Positions 11,826 to 28,700 of a DNA stretch of 64,000 nucleotides are shown here, piece after piece. This DNA is from Epiperipatus broadwayi. Its lineage: Eukaryota; Onychophora; Udeonychophora; Euonychophora; Peripatidae. The position numbers and the translations under genes were made by a program. Every line of letters begins with the position of its first letter. The first letter of the stretch is position 1. Location of the stretch: assembly GCA_028023455.1 (NCBI GenBank), contig JAQFVV010012441.1, positions 7,448,625 through 7,512,624 on the forward strand. Direction: 5' to 3'. The notes under the pieces were generated by a model. It was given only the letters and a program-made list of their open reading frames with translations, was not told the DNA's origin and ran no database searches.

Positions 11826-11936
11826 CCACCATCTCCCTCTGTGAAATAAATATATTAAAGCCTATATTTCAAAATAGGCTGGCTATTTTGACATACGGAG
11901 TTTAATATATTTATTTCACACATGATGGTAATGGAT
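11826..11936. repeat. Short foldback (MITE-like)
   Basis: A 20-bp block (TGTGAAATAAATATATTAAA) near 11841 recurs perfectly inverted near 11902. The similarity extends outwards to ACCATC on both sides. The spacer contains a second small inverted pair (GCCTAT/ATAGGC) and TGACATACGG, a motif also seen in the 7.4-9.5 kb element. Confidence 0.75.
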
Positions 11937-12017
11937 TCATTAACCATGTAGGGTGATTTAATATTTATTTTTAGTGTTACACTGAGATTATATTTATATA
12001 TATATATATATATTCAC

Positions 12018-17280
<5,263 letters not shown>

Positions 17281-17425
17281 ACATGATCATCATCTCTTAC
17301 CATAATTGTTTATAAACAAGGCAAAACTCTCCATACAGTAGTGCCACCCTGTGCCAACCAGAGTAATCAATGAATGCCAGAAGGCTTGTGCATAAAATCC
17401 CTATCTAATGCCTTGTTTATAAATA
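17281..17425 (-). mobile_element. R2-family repeat, truncated copy
   Basis: Matches the R2 copies at 51.1 and 53.9 kb over GGCAAAACTCTCCATACAGT, CCAACCAGAGTAATCAATG and TGTGCATAAAATCCCTATCTA, with CACATGATCATC...CTCTTA outside it. It stops before the ribozyme part. The core is bounded by TTTATAAACAAGGCA on the left and its exact complement on the right, giving a 15-bp inverted repeat. Confidence 0.75.
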
Positions 17426-18236
17426 TAATTGTTGTTTCATTTCATTCATACAGATAAAATTATAAATTTCTTATAATTTCTATGTAGGCTTTTTTTGACT
17501 ATATCATTCCAGTTTTTGCACTTTATCCTTTGCATGGTTAGATAACTAATATCAGTTTCTATAAATTATCTCATGTTCATTAAGTTTCATTATGAATTCA
17601 CTGACATGGTATTAACTCATTTACCCCATTGTGAGATACATTACACTTAATTTTAGATTATAAATCACTTAAAATATACTTTACTATTTTACTAAATATA
17701 TATATATATTAAAAAAATTATAACTTTACTTGATTTAAACTTAATTTACTTTGACTAATTATAAGAAAGTAATTAATTAATTTAGAAATAAAGAATGATT
17801 AAGGCTAATTAAGACTAACTAAAGTGAGCTAAAACACCTGTATTTATAATCTCTTTTCTTTTGTTATCTGATTGGCTGCTAAGATTTGTCTTCAGACACT
17901 AATTTACATATAGATTAAATTCTTGTCTACAATTTATTTTCTAGAATAATTTTACTTAATTATCTTTCATATTTAATACTTTATTTAATTTTAATATAAG
18001 ATACATTTATTTAAATAATAACAAATATTATTATTAACTTTAATAATAACTTTAGAATACAAAATATTATTTAACAACTATAATAAAATTGTTACACTTT
18101 TCAGATAAAACTAATAAAATTATTTTGCAACATTTAACTTCACATTTTATTAACAACGAACTAAAATTAATTTCATTTGTCTAGAATATCTGTGCTCACA
18201 GACACTTACATACATACATTACAGACCATGACATTA
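17426..18236. other. AT-rich DNA, nothing recognised
   Basis: Short TA run near 17699-17710; no gene or repeat supported. Confidence 0.5.
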
Positions 18237-18244
18237 TTTTATAG

Positions 18245-21047
18245 CAGCGCTTCTTATTCATGACCCCTTTTTATCATCAAGATTTTTTTGTGACCCCAGA
18301 TATTAAATATAAAATAGATATAGAAATAAATATTCCCATAAATAATTTATTTCTTTGGTAAATAATATACATATGAAAAGAAGTAGTTTTAGGATTTGTT
18401 TTAAGTATACAAAAAATAATGAAAGAAAATCATGTTTTAGTGAGATAGATATACTTTTTTCTTGCTGCATAACAAATTAAATCTTGGTGAAATATTTGAT
18501 ACTGCTGGATGTAAAGCATCTTCAATGTTTTTCAGCATTGAACAATATTTGAATTTAATATACATTACACTGAAAAAGTCATTTCACATAAGTATATGAT
18601 GTTGAATGGCAGAACATTTAATGCCATTTCAGAAATTGTGGGAAATTCAATCCTAGCTTCAATTCAAAATTCAGTCAAGGATTTTTGTGGAAAGTCAAGT
18701 TTTAAATGTGAGTCACTCGATAGCTCAGCAAATTCTTTTTGGGCTTTATATGGCAGGTGATTAATCTCATTAATGTCAATCAAAAATGTTCTTTGAATCC
18801 AAAATAACTTTTTGAAATCTAAATTTGATATAAAGTATTTGCAAAACTGTGTTTCTATGGTTTTTAAGTGATCTATAATAATTTTTGCAATTAAAGTTTT
18901 ACAATTATTTTTTTTAATTATAAAATTTTCGATAGGTGAAAACATTTCCAATGAATCATTTTCCACCCTATTCTTCCAAATATTGATCTTTTTAATAAAA
19001 CCTTCAATTTTATCATCAGAAGTAAAAATATTGCTATTTTTTCCTTGAAGAGACAAATTAAGATCATGTAGCTTCTCAAAAATATCAGACAAATAGCACA
19101 GCTTTGATAGTCATAAGTCATTTTGAAAAAGAGCAGCAAGATCAGATTTTTGTTTGGTTAAAAATACAATAATTTCTTCTTTTAATAACAATAATTTTAA
19201 ACTTCACCCTCTTGACATCCATCTTATTTCTACATGTAATAATAAATTTTTGAATCCAGAGTCCATTTCTTTACAAAGATTTAAAAATAAATGCATGTTA
19301 AGGGCACAGCTTTTAATAAAGTTTATAATTTTGACAGCATCCCGAAGCACATTCTTAAATTCCATTGCTAATTTGTTTGCTGCAAGGGCCTCTCAATGAA
19401 TCAGGCAGTGTGTAAAAGTTACATGATTATTATCAGAAGCTTGAACAAATGATTTAAAGCCAATATTTTCACCAGCAATAGCTTTTGCACCATCTGTACA
19501 TACTCCAAAGGAATTTTTCCATTCTAAACCTTCAGTTTTAAAAAATTTGGCTACTTTATTATATATGTCTTCCCCTCTAGTAAGTTGTTCCAAAGAACAA
19601 CAAAATAAAAATTCTTCCTCAATGTTTTCTTTATAAATGTATCTGACATATACTAATAATTGAACTATTTTTGAAGTATCACTTGTTTCATCCAAATGAA
19701 TTGTAAATATTGGGCTTTCTTTAAGTCTAGTAATAAGTTGCTCAAATTGGTCATTGCTAATTTCAGAAATCATTTGACAAAGGAATTTTCTGAATTTCAT
19801 CACCATATTTACTTCCATGGAGTATTTCTACCATTTTAATAGCAGCAGCAATCAGATATGAAACTTCATATGATGTGAATAAATATTTTTTATTAAGTTA
19901 TAAATTTCTCAAAATATCGTTTTTCTTTATTTAAAGTTTTTAACAGTTGTTCGAAATATTCTTTTGGTTTATTGACACAAGAAGGATGCTTGGATTCAAA
20001 ATACCTTTTTAAATTTGATGCTTTCATACTGTTCCTAGACAAAACATTATTGTAAATTAAACAAAGAGGTTGTTCATTACTATCACAGTTATTGAAAGTA
20101 AAGCCAAATTGAAGAAATATCTCATCATATTTTCTTTTTCACATCTTAGATGCCTCTTTCTGATTACAAGATCCTATTTGAAGAGACTTTGTAGCATTGC
20201 CATCTGCATCATTACCTTTGGTACTCAAGTTCAACCATTTATCCATGAGTAAAAAGTATTTTTATCCTAAAATATAAATAAAATAACGGTACTTATTAGT
20301 TAGCAGAGACACCAAGTGGCAGCCGTGTTTTTGTTTAATTATAGGAAGCATATTTACTTCCCTATGTTCTATTTTTTAATATTTAAAAAATATCAATAAA
20401 TCAGTTATAAATTATCTGTTAAGTTTAAAAAGTATGCATATGTTTTTTACTTGTTAATAAATAAATGACAATAAGTTTCAAATGAAAATTAAATTTTTAT
20501 AATAACTAATAGGATGATAAATTTTGAATAAAAAAGTGAGAAAAAAAGTATACAAGCATTTTTATATATAAAAAATAACATCCTTCATAATATTTATTCA
20601 AATAAATACTAACCTTAGTCGAGTAAAACAGTAAAATACAATATTGTTTTGTTCTTGCGATGAAGACACCTGTTGAAATAAAACCGAAACAAATAACTTG
20701 ACCGGAAATGCATTATATAATCATAGTGGCACCAACCTTATTCTCCCCACTGCAGCATACATTTTGATTCTGAAATAATTTATATGCTGAAATTGCAATG
20801 CGATACCACTATTATGATGCATTTAGTGTTATTTTTCAATATGTAAATATAATTTACAGTTCAACTTGGCCATCATTGCAATTTTATAATTGTGTTGTAC
20901 AGAAAAGTAATATATTACATTAAAGATAATGAAGGGAATGGGACTAACATTTCTTTAAATTCATGTATCTGAATTAAATTTTCACACACCCAACTTTTTG
21001 CTTCGCAATCCCATTTGTGGTCGCGACCCATAGTTTAAGAAACGCTG
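18245..21047 (-). mobile_element. hAT element of the ZBED type, degenerate
   Basis: The left end begins CAGCGCTTCTTA and the right end reads ...AAGAAACGCTG, the inverted counterpart, with ATGACCC / GGGTCGCGACC-type subterminal sequence typical of these hAT elements. The flanking octamers are ttttatag and ttttagaa, 6 of 8 alike, which fits an aged 8-bp target duplication. The interior carries a minus-strand transposase remnant. The length (2.8 kb) suits a full-length element. Confidence 0.85.
18600..20245 (-). pseudogene. ZBED/hAT transposase pseudogene
   Basis: Read on the minus strand. A BED-type zinc-finger remnant comes first (about 20140-19990): CLIYNNVLSRNSMKASNLKR followed by YFESKHPS. 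The catalytic region follows at 19818-19393, with FTIHLDETSDTSK (the DE-type aspartate), LLVYVRYIY, EEFLFC, VCTDGAKA and THCLIH. After a frame break comes MEFKNVLRDAVKIINFIKS, then a C-terminal part at 19092-18664 that includes FAELSSDS. The order and motifs match ZBED5/SCAND3-like domesticated and mobile hAT transposases. Several stops and at least one frameshift make it inactive. Confidence 0.85.
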
Positions 21048-21503
21048 TTTTAGAAGATTCTAAAATAATTAAATCATACTTATTTAAAATAATTAGCTGA
21101 ATAAATAATATTATTTAAAATATATTAGAAAACTTATATAATATTAAATTTTACAATTAAACGATATTTTAACAGTATATTCTTTAAATATAATAAAAAT
21201 TAATTAACTCTTTATCTTAAATAAAAAATTATATACTATTTTTATTCTAAAATTATATTAATACAAGTTTAAAATACTTTAGATAGGTTTATTAACCCTT
21301 TATATAGCAGGTTTAAGCTTATCTTATACATAAAAATAATACAAATTATTATTAACTAATAAAATTGATTTTTTTTTTTTTTTTTACGAAACTAACTATA
21401 TTAACTCCTTCTTAAAAAAGACTTTGGCAAATGGCATGATCATAATACATAAATCATCACAAACAGTCAACACTCATTTCATATATATATATATATATAT
21501 ATA
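21048..21503. other. AT-rich DNA with T and TA runs
   Basis: A poly-T run at about 21369-21385 and (TA)n at 21482-21502, directly before the RTE fragment. Nothing else seen. Confidence 0.6.
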
Positions 21504-22490
21504 GATCCAGGATATTGTCATATTTTAAAGAATATTTATAAAAATGCAACAGCAACAATTAGATTACATAATGATACTGGAAAAATCAACATTGAGAAAT
21601 GTGTAAGGCAAGGTGACTCCATATCTGCAAAACTTTTTACAGCAGTGCTGCAAGAAGTATTTTGTGGATTAAAATGGGAAACTAAAGGAATGAAAGTAAA
21701 TGGAGAGTATTTAAGTCATTTAGATTTTGCAGATGATGTAGTTGTTTTTGCAAATAATGCTTCAGAGTTGCAGGAAATGTTGCAGGAGTTAGCAGATGAA
21801 AGTAGAAAAGTAGGACTAAAGATAAATGTTAAAAAGACTAAAGTAATGTTTAATCGATTTGCTCAAAATATGAAAATAAAGATTGATTATGAAGAATTAG
21901 AAGAAGTTAACAGTTACAAATACCTAGGTCAGATTATTAATACAGATGGAAACATAATGAAGGAAATTAATCATAGAAATAAACTTGGTTGGAGTGCTTT
22001 TGGTAGAAATAACTTGATACTAAAAGGAAATATGCCTATGTGTTTGAAAAGAATAGTTTTTAACAAATGTGTTTTACCAGTTCTTACTTATGGATCTGAG
22101 ACTTGGACACTTAATAGAAGAGCAATACAGAGACTTCAGACCACTCAAAGGAGTATGGAGAGATGTATGTTGGGAGTAACAAGAAGAGATCGAAAACACA
22201 ATGTATGGGTAAGACAACAAACAGGTGTTACTGACCTTATTGAAAAAATTAAAGGATTGAAATGGAGTTGGGCTGGACATATTGCTAGAAGAAATGATAA
22301 TAGATGGACAATTGAAATTTTAAACTGGATTCCAAGAGATTGTAAAAGACCCAGAAAGAGACCACATGTGAGATGGATGGATGAAATAAGAAAATGTGCA
22401 GGGGTGTTGTGGAGAAGAAAAGCTAAAGATCGGAGAAGATGGATTAAACTTGGAGAGACCTTCATCCTGCAGTGGATTGATAATGGTTGA
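21504..22490 (+). CDS. RTE-type LINE reverse transcriptase, 5'-truncated but open
   Basis: An open frame of 328 codons runs from the TA repeat at 21504 to a TGA at 22488-22490. The first ATG is at 21645, but homology starts upstream of it, so 21504 marks the truncation point and not a start codon. RT motif QGDSISAKLF (near residue 40) and the catalytic FADD box (residues 75-78, in LDFADDVVVFANN) are present. VKKTKVMFN, YKYLGQIIN and LTYGSETWTL follow, then the C-terminal region with WSWAGHIARR and RPHVRWMDEI. This order is that of the widespread RTE-like endonuclease-reverse transcriptase LINEs. The N-terminal endonuclease and the first half of RT are missing, so it is not autonomous. A (TGA)n tail follows directly, as usual for RTE elements. 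Confidence 0.85.
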   Translation, partial: DPGYCHILKNIYKNATATIRLHNDTGKINIEKCVRQGDSISAKLFTAVLQEVFCGLKWETKGMKVNGEYLSHLDFADDVVVFANNASELQEMLQELADESRKVGLKINVKKTKVMFNRFAQNMKIKIDYEELEEVNSYKYLGQIINTDGNIMKEINHRNKLGWSAFGRNNLILKGNMPMCLKRIVFNKCVLPVLTYGSETWTLNRRAIQRLQTTQRSMERCMLGVTRRDRKHNVWVRQQTGVTDLIEKIKGLKWSWAGHIARRNDNRWTIEILNWIPRDCKRPRKRPHVRWMDEIRKCAGVLWRRKAKDRRRWIKLGETFILQWIDNG

Positions 22491-22511
22491 TGATGATGAT
22501 GATGATGATAT
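22487..22511 (+). repeat. (TGA)n 3' tail of the LINE
   Basis: About seven TGATGATGA units immediately after the last residues of the RT frame. RTE elements typically end in a short tandem repeat like this, so this is the element's 3' end. Confidence 0.8.
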
Positions 22512-22568
22512 ATATATATAAGCATAGTTATAAACATCCCTATATATAAGCATAGTTATAAACATCCC
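22512..22568 (+). repeat. Tandem duplication of a ~28-bp unit
   Basis: TATATATAAGCATAGTTA followed by TAAACATCCC occurs twice in a row. Confidence 0.85.
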
Positions 22569-23917
22569 TGCTTTATACTCATCTAACAATAGGAAGCAAT
22601 AATAAAATAAAAATGCAATATATTTTTTGTATAAAAATTCAAACAAAAGTCTAAAGGGATATTTTTTTCTATACAAGAAGTGCTTATAATAAATATTTTT
22701 ATTTTATATATGCCATCTTTATTTGAAGCCTGTTTGACTACTCATATGATGTGTGACTTACATATAAAGGATGTAATCAGAAATGTAACCATTATTATAA
22801 AAAAAATGGTATTGGGTTTAAATGTCATCTTATTTGCCATTGTATAATATTTTAAAGATTAAAAAACAGCATTATTACCCAGTTAAAATTAATATACCAA
22901 TATAATGTAGTTTCTTAGCTACTGTTATTATATTCTATTTATATCATCTTAATTTTTGACTACCCAAAGTATGGCATAATCACTAACTAAAAACTTGATA
23001 TTTGAAATAATTTACAAAATGATTTTTGTGCAATTTTCTCATTTACCATTACATTCAATATATCAATATGTGCCAAAAATTTATCACATTTTTACCTTGT
23101 TTTTACTATGCAATATATACATATTGAGAAAAATTATTTCCTTACAAATTATCTCAAAGATAAGCTAGTTGTTAAATAAAAATTTGGATAGATTGAACTT
23201 AGTAAAAGATTTACATAAAATAAAATGAACTTGTGACAAATCAAAATTATCTTAATAATATATTTAATTTTATTAAATTTGGTTTTGAAAAAAAAAAAGT
23301 TCTTTTCTTGTATACTTTTTTTTAGGAAAAAAAAAGGTAATTAAAATTTTAGAAGCTATTTATCCATTAATTAAAAAGGATTAGGATCTTTGTCCCTAAA
23401 GAAATGAAGGTTGGTTATTAATTATTTAAAAAAATAAGAGATTTTTTATGTCTGAAAAAATAAGTTTGCTTTCCAAAGTGATGTATAAGTAACATATTTT
23501 TCAGAAAAAAGAAAAATAATCTTGAAAAAAGAAATGAAGCATAATGCAATAATTTTTGAGGTAGTCATGTGATTGGATGAAAATTTGATATCAGGGTTTT
23601 CTAAGAAAATAAAAAAGTGTATAAGCAAAAATTTTAATAGCAGTTCAGTAGTGGTTGTGTTCAACAATCAGAAGCTATGTTTGTAAGTCTGATGTTAGAT
23701 TGATTTCACTTTTAATTAAAAAAAGAACGCCATTTGCAGAGCAGTATAATATTATGGACTTTATAAGAACTAAACCTCATGTTAAAAACTGATCATTACT
23801 TTCCCACCAATTTTACTAAGAGGAATGTAGAAGAAGAAAATAATCATGAGTGAAATTTTTCAATAAGCCTTATGCATTGATCTATTCAAAATTATGGTCA
23901 TCTCAATTTGTGTTAAC
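22569..23917. other. AT-rich DNA, nothing recognised
   Basis: No frame or repeat I can support. A 73-codon minus frame at 23446-23667 is unrecognised. Confidence 0.5.
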
Positions 23918-24195
23918 CTGAAATGAAATAATTGTTAAACTGGAATCATCAAGCTACAAAAGAATAAAAGAAAAGCTAAATAGAAGAAAAATGAAATGAA
24001 AGTAATTATTAAACTGAGAACCTTCAGATACAAAAAGAAAAGAAGATAAAATTAAATGAATAAAAAATAAAATGAAAGTAATTATTAAACTGGATACATG
24101 TGGCTATAAAAAAGTAGTAAAAAATGAAATGAAAATAATTGTTAAATTAGGAATCTGGAGCTATGAGGAGGAAAAGAAAAAAAACTAAATGGATA
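23918..24195 (+). repeat. Degenerate ~70-bp minisatellite, about 4 units
   Basis: The block AAATGAAA(GT)TAATTRTTAAAYT, followed by a purine-rich spacer, recurs four times near 23919, 23989, 24066 and 24119 with indels. Confidence 0.65.
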
Positions 24196-24455
24196 ATTTA
24201 ACTTTTGAGAAAGCTATACAAAACAAACCTGGAGCCAAAAAGTTGACAAAACTATTTCTTTCAAGATTACTAGAAGAGACACTCTACTACAGAAATATAA
24301 AACTAGAATTGAAAAAAAAATGATTGTGTTTAAGATATTGTAAGATGTACACCTAATATTTTCTAAAATATTACATTGTAAAGAGGGTAATAATTGAAAA
24401 TATTGAATAATTTTTTACTTGTTTTTTTTGAAAAGATCTTCTTTTACTAGGTTAA

Positions 24456-25197
24456 CCCTTTTCCCACCTCTTACGAGGCTCCTCGTCGACATCTGACATC
24501 ACTCTAACTCTGCCAGTTCTTATGCTAAAATATTCATTTGACAGGTATTGAATAGGTTTTTAAAAGTTCTATAAGATGGTGCCCTCTTCCGAATTATTTT
24601 ACAAGTAAAAAATTAAAAAAAACGCATTTAAACCTAAACAAAGAAAGAACATTAGTTATGATTGGTTCTTAGCATGCTCTCAGCTGAAAAAGACATTCTG
24701 ATTGACTGGAAAGAACAAAGAAACCGCCTGATCAAAGAAAATAAAGAAAACGCTGAGATTTTCATTTTGAACATGATTTAAAGTAGTATAAAAGAATATT
24801 TTGAAATTACAAATTATTTTCAGAGAGAATACTAAAAAACAAAATTATTTTCGAAAAATATTGAAGATTTTAGTAAAAATATTTAAGATTTAGTAAAAAG
24901 AAATATTTACTTTTCTATAACGTAAAAGTCGACCTTTTTGTTTATATTATAGCTTTTATGTTGCCGAAATTGAATATTTTAGAATAAATAAATAGCAATT
25001 TATTTTTGAAAGAACTTTCGTTCTCTTCATAACCTGAAAAATTAGTAATATACTTTTTATAAACGTATCTGAGTTGAATTTAATATTATAGGCGAATATG
25101 TTTTAACAATAGGCTTTGTCTTCAGTTTATGAGTTGGCCAATTAAAAGATTTGATTTTTACCTCATACAACCAATAATATAATTAGCGGTTTAAGGG
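24456..25197. mobile_element. piggyBac-like MITE, 742 bp
   Basis: The ends read CCCTTTTCCCACC... and ...GCGGTTTAAGGG and are bordered on both sides by TTAA (24452-24455 and 25198-25201), the obligatory piggyBac target duplication. The inverted repeat is short (CCCTT, then partial). The interior has no transposase frame and is more CpG-rich than its flanks, with an ACGAGGCTCCTCGTCGAC hairpin just inside the left end. The assignment rests on the TTAA/CCCTT ends, so it is moderate. Confidence 0.55.
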
Positions 25198-25201
25198 TTA
25201 A

Positions 25202-26335
25202 AATGGTATGAAAAATATCTTTTTTCAAAAGGAAAAGTGTTCAAGTTAAAAAATTTCTTTTTTTTAATTGTCATATTTTTTAAAGAATTTATTATTCTAA
25301 GAAAATATCTCATTTAGATTAAATGTTAATTAATTAAAGAAAATAAAATGGGGATAATATTTGTATGTGCTATCTGAAGTTATATGTGTATTGCATTTTA
25401 TACATTTTTTTATTTTTTTATTTGTGAGTTAATTTTTTTTAAATAAAGGGATAAATAATTTCCAAAGTTATTTTTTGATATCTTTTTTCTTTCAGCTATC
25501 TGTTCTGTGAATTACCAGTGTATGTGAATGATTTTATTATAATGTTGTGCTTTATTCCAGTGAAATTATTTCATAATACATTGAATTAAGTAAGTATATT
25601 TTTGTTGTTCACAGTTACCTTGCCATCCCAAAGCTAGTTCAGACAATAATAGTGTTGGCATTATATATTTGTGAGTCTGTGTGATAGATATTTTATTGAT
25701 AGTCAGTACACCCAAGGTACTAGATGGCCCAGAACATTGATATAATGATCCTAGCAGTTTTATGTAGAATAAATACTTATGATTTCACAACAAATGATAC
25801 TCATATACACCCTACATTTATTTGTCAGATTATAAAATATTTATCTCTATTGTAGAATGCTGCAAAGAATAAGGAAGCAAAAAAAATATACACCTCATAG
25901 TAAATTTCAATAAAAGTAATAGTTTAATAAAATTGAAAATTAAAAAATTTAAATACAAACATATTTTTAATCTCAATTAACCACTTCATAAATCAGCATT
26001 TTCTAGATTAGGCAATGGATAAAGTTTACTGACATACTTATTCTTTGAAATTTTAACAACTTTAATCTAAAACAGGCAAGCATGGGAGATAGTGATCATG
26101 TGAACTTTAATTCTAGTTATTTATCCACCATCTAACCTGTGAAATATATAAAATAACACTCCCAAAAGAAAAATGTATGTGCAAACAAAGCTGGTATAAT
26201 ATTACTCTCATACAATGTGTGTGAAAATTAAAATATATATACTAAAAATTAATTAATTTGAGGATATAAATATATATATATAATACAAATAAAATGACCA
26301 TTAATTTAAAACTATTGTAATAACTATATATATTT
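25202..26335. other. AT-rich DNA, nothing recognised
   Basis: A splice-acceptor-like TTTTTTCTTTCAG near 25495 is followed by a 30-codon open stretch, too short to call. Confidence 0.45.
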
Positions 26336-26436
26336 GATAACAGATGGCGTTCTACCAAAAACACAAAAACACCGTCAAGCATAGTTTTCTGTTTACATAA
26401 ACGTCAGAGCGAGTATTCACTATAACTTTAATTCCA

Positions 26437-26480
26437 CTTTCAGATCATGATTTCAAGCTATTTGCTATCATCAGTGAAAG
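26437..26480 (-). ncRNA. Hammerhead ribozyme, R1 family
   Basis: Read on the minus strand. CTTTCA (helix I) is followed by CTGATGA (26474-26468), helix II AGC/GCT with loop AAATA, GAAA, the palindrome ATCATGAT as helix III, C at the cleavage position (26443), and TGAAAG closing a 6-bp helix I. This copy has the commonest base, U, at core position 7; the other R1 copies have C. The 10.1/11.1 pair is U-U, which is unusual. Confidence 0.75.
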
Positions 26481-26947
26481 ACAGGAATAAGAAACTAGAT
26501 CTAAACACAAACTCTGAGCATTTATGAAACAGTTTCTATTCAGCTTGCAAGCGCGAATCTTTTAGACACGTTAATGTCTTCAAACTCAGCATAGCAAGCC
26601 AGATAGCTACATGGGTCTGACATTTATGTAAACAGAAAACTATGCTTGACGGTGTTTTTGGTAGAACGCCATCTGTTATCATAAATACAAGCGTTAGCAA
26701 GTTTTTTAACTTGTGTTTTTTTGTTTTTCATAAATGTACCTTTGAGGTCTTTCTTGCAATGATGTATATTGCAGAGGCTTCTACTATGTGGTGATGCTGA
26801 ACTGAGATCAGACCCATATAGCTATCTGGTTTGCTATGCTGAGTTTGAAGACATTATCGTGTCTAAAAGATTCACGCTTGCAAGCTGAATAGAAACTGTT
26901 TCATAAATGCTCAGAGTTTGTGTTTAGATCTAGTTTCTTATTCCTGT

Positions 26948-26991
26948 CTTTCACTGACGATAGCAAATAGCTTGAAATCATGATCTGAAAG
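26948..26991 (+). ncRNA. Hammerhead ribozyme, R1 family
   Basis: CTTTCA 26948-26953, core CTGACGA 26954-26960, GAAA 26974-26977, helix III ATCATGAT 26977-26984, C17 at 26985, TGAAAG 26986-26991. All invariant core bases are present and helix I pairs over 6 bp. Confidence 0.75.
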
Positions 26992-27110
26992 TGGAATTAA
27001 AGTTAGAGATAGTGAATACTACGCTTGACGGTGTTTTTGGTAGAACGCCATCTGTTATCATAAATACAAGCGTTAGCAAGTTTTTTAACTTGTGTTTTTT
27101 TGTTTTTCAT

Positions 27111-27660
27111 ATATATATAATATTTAAATACATGTATACTATCTATAATAAACTTAATGTAATTATAAGAGACTTGAACTCAGACTTTCAAGCATCCTAC
27201 AGCTATCCAATTCATCTTATACAACTAATATACATGATCACATACATGTGAAAAAAGATAAATGATCTCCAGTATACATATTTCATGCTGAACCAGCACT
27301 CATCAGTTGGTCCAGATCACCATCTCCTATACATATATACAGTCAGTGCTCTGTTTATAGTAAGATAGCAAATCTTGAAACTTTAATGGATAACCTTCAA
27401 TCTTCTCTATTCTCCAATTTTTCAGCCATTCATATCATTGAAAATTTGAAGATGAAATGCTCAAATCTCTTGTTGATGCCAATATTATTGTCATACCCAT
27501 GTTGATCTTAAGTCAATCTGATCCCTCACACATAGGACCTTAATATATCCATTTAATTATACAGAAGCAGGATGAGCAGAATACAGGCTGATTTTGTAAT
27601 ATTTAAATATATGTATATTATCTATACTAAACTTAATATAATTTATAGGGGACATGAATA
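27111..27660 (-). mobile_element. R3-family tRNA-like hammerhead repeat
   Basis: Read on the minus strand, the element has AATTGGATAGCTGTAGG then GAGTTCAAGTC (a B-box-like tRNA T-arm, 27170-27185) downstream of a hammerhead motif at 27268-27312. The block ATATTTAAATAYATGTATA...ACTTAATRTAATT occurs at both ends (about 27117 and 27597), so one ~480-bp unit plus the start of a second is present, again a tandem arrangement. Matching copies lie at 37.6-38.7, 40.8, 44.9 and 49.4-50.0 kb. Confidence 0.75.
27268..27312 (-). ncRNA. Hammerhead ribozyme, R3 family
   Basis: On the minus strand: CCAA, CTGATGA (27306-27300), helix II GTGCTG/CAGCAT with loop GTT, GAAA (27284-27281), helix III ATATGTAT (one C-to-T change from the palindrome ATACGTAT of the 49.5 kb copy), A at the cleavage position, then CTGG. 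Helix I keeps three pairs with one C-A mismatch next to the core. Confidence 0.65.
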
Positions 27661-28560
27661 TATATGTATATAATCTCACCTTTTTATATTGAGTTCATAA
27701 ATCAAAATAGTTTGAAATGTATGTATTCTTATGTTTCTACTATTTCTGTTCTTATGTGTGCACATGCAATTCTTCTCAGTATGTACATAAGTCACAATCC
27801 AATTTTCCAACGGTGTACTGTCTCTAATAGATGTTATTATAAAATGGCTTTCTGTTTCCCAGGTTTTTCTATTAGTTTATTTTCTTTCTACTTTAACTTT
27901 TATTCACATACATGGTTAATAAACCTCTGGTCTGATCTGATCATCATGGGTGGCATAGAATATGAGGGTCATAATGGTCATTTTTCATTTTCTCTTTCTC
28001 TTCTCTACCATGTTATTTTAAAATTTGCTATAGACAAATGTCCAAGTATTTTTATATAGCAGTCTCATATTTTCAGGTACAGTTGCAACAGTGAACATTT
28101 AAAGGGTTGATCTCATCTTCCATCATAAAAACTTGTCACTAGAGACTACTATCAGTGGTGCTGCAGAAAATATGTTTTATACTATAGCATAATACATCAT
28201 TTAATCAGTAACAGGAGCAAAGGGAAACCAAATAAAATAAAATTGGTATTGCAGATGGCAAAACTGAAGTATTATCACAGTATTATAAGTGTGTGTGTGT
28301 TTGTGTCTATAAGCTATAAAGTTACTATTTTTAAAATATGTGTCTGTAAACTATAAAGTTATCATTTTTTTAAAATAATATGAAATATTATTACTAGTTA
28401 TGTCAACTAGCCATAAAGGTAGAAGATAATATACCCATAAATATAAGTTGTAGTTAAAAATTAAACTTCCATTATACTGCAAAAAAAAATACAATATCCT
28501 CTAAACATCAACTGCTTTTTATCCTCCCAAACATATTAGACATTTAAACTATATGTAATT
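27661..28560. other. No supported gene
   Basis: A 131-codon plus frame (27664-28059) is hydrophobic, has no recognisable motif and begins in repeat DNA, so I do not call it a gene. A GT run lies near 28289-28305. Confidence 0.4.
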
Positions 28561-28565
28561 ACAAT

Positions 28566-28588
28566 TTTTTTTTTTTGGGGGGGGGGGA
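28566..28588 (+). repeat. T-run/G-run junction
   Basis: About twelve T followed by twelve G. Confidence 0.9.
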
Positions 28589-28624
28589 TTTATATTGGGA
28601 TAAAGTACAATTAATAAAATAAGC

Positions 28625-28700
28625 TCTATGGCAGTGGCATCCATAGTAAGCTTGACTATTCATTGATCACCAGGTGGCAGTGCATTTAATCTCATCTCGA
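28625..28700. repeat. Dispersed short repeat (GTAAGCTTGACTATTCA)
   Basis: GTAAGCTTGACTATTCA(T)TGATYACCAG occurs here and again near 30352-30380, next to the tRNA-like sequence at 30.2 kb. It is probably part of a SINE-like family. Confidence 0.5.

Larger units (their letters stand above)
26336..27110. mobile_element. R1-family hammerhead repeats, inverted pair
   Basis: The minus-strand arm (about 26336-26620) contains most of an R1 unit and its ribozyme. The plus-strand part (about 26621-27110) contains the end of one unit plus a full unit with its own ribozyme and the start of a further one. On the plus strand GCTTGACGGTG recurs at 26644 and 27023, so the unit here is 379 bp. It lacks the 30-bp CTACTCTGACG...AAAC segment present in the 409-bp units at 54-56 kb. 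Similarity to that array is roughly 90%. No protein is encoded. Confidence 0.85.

Noticed and set aside
22074-22676. Minus-strand frames across the RTE fragment
   Set aside because: Antisense shadows of the reverse transcriptase frame and of the TGA repeat.
27664-28059. 131-codon hydrophobic plus-strand frame
   Set aside because: Starts in repeat DNA, no motif, no splice or start context; not supported as a gene.
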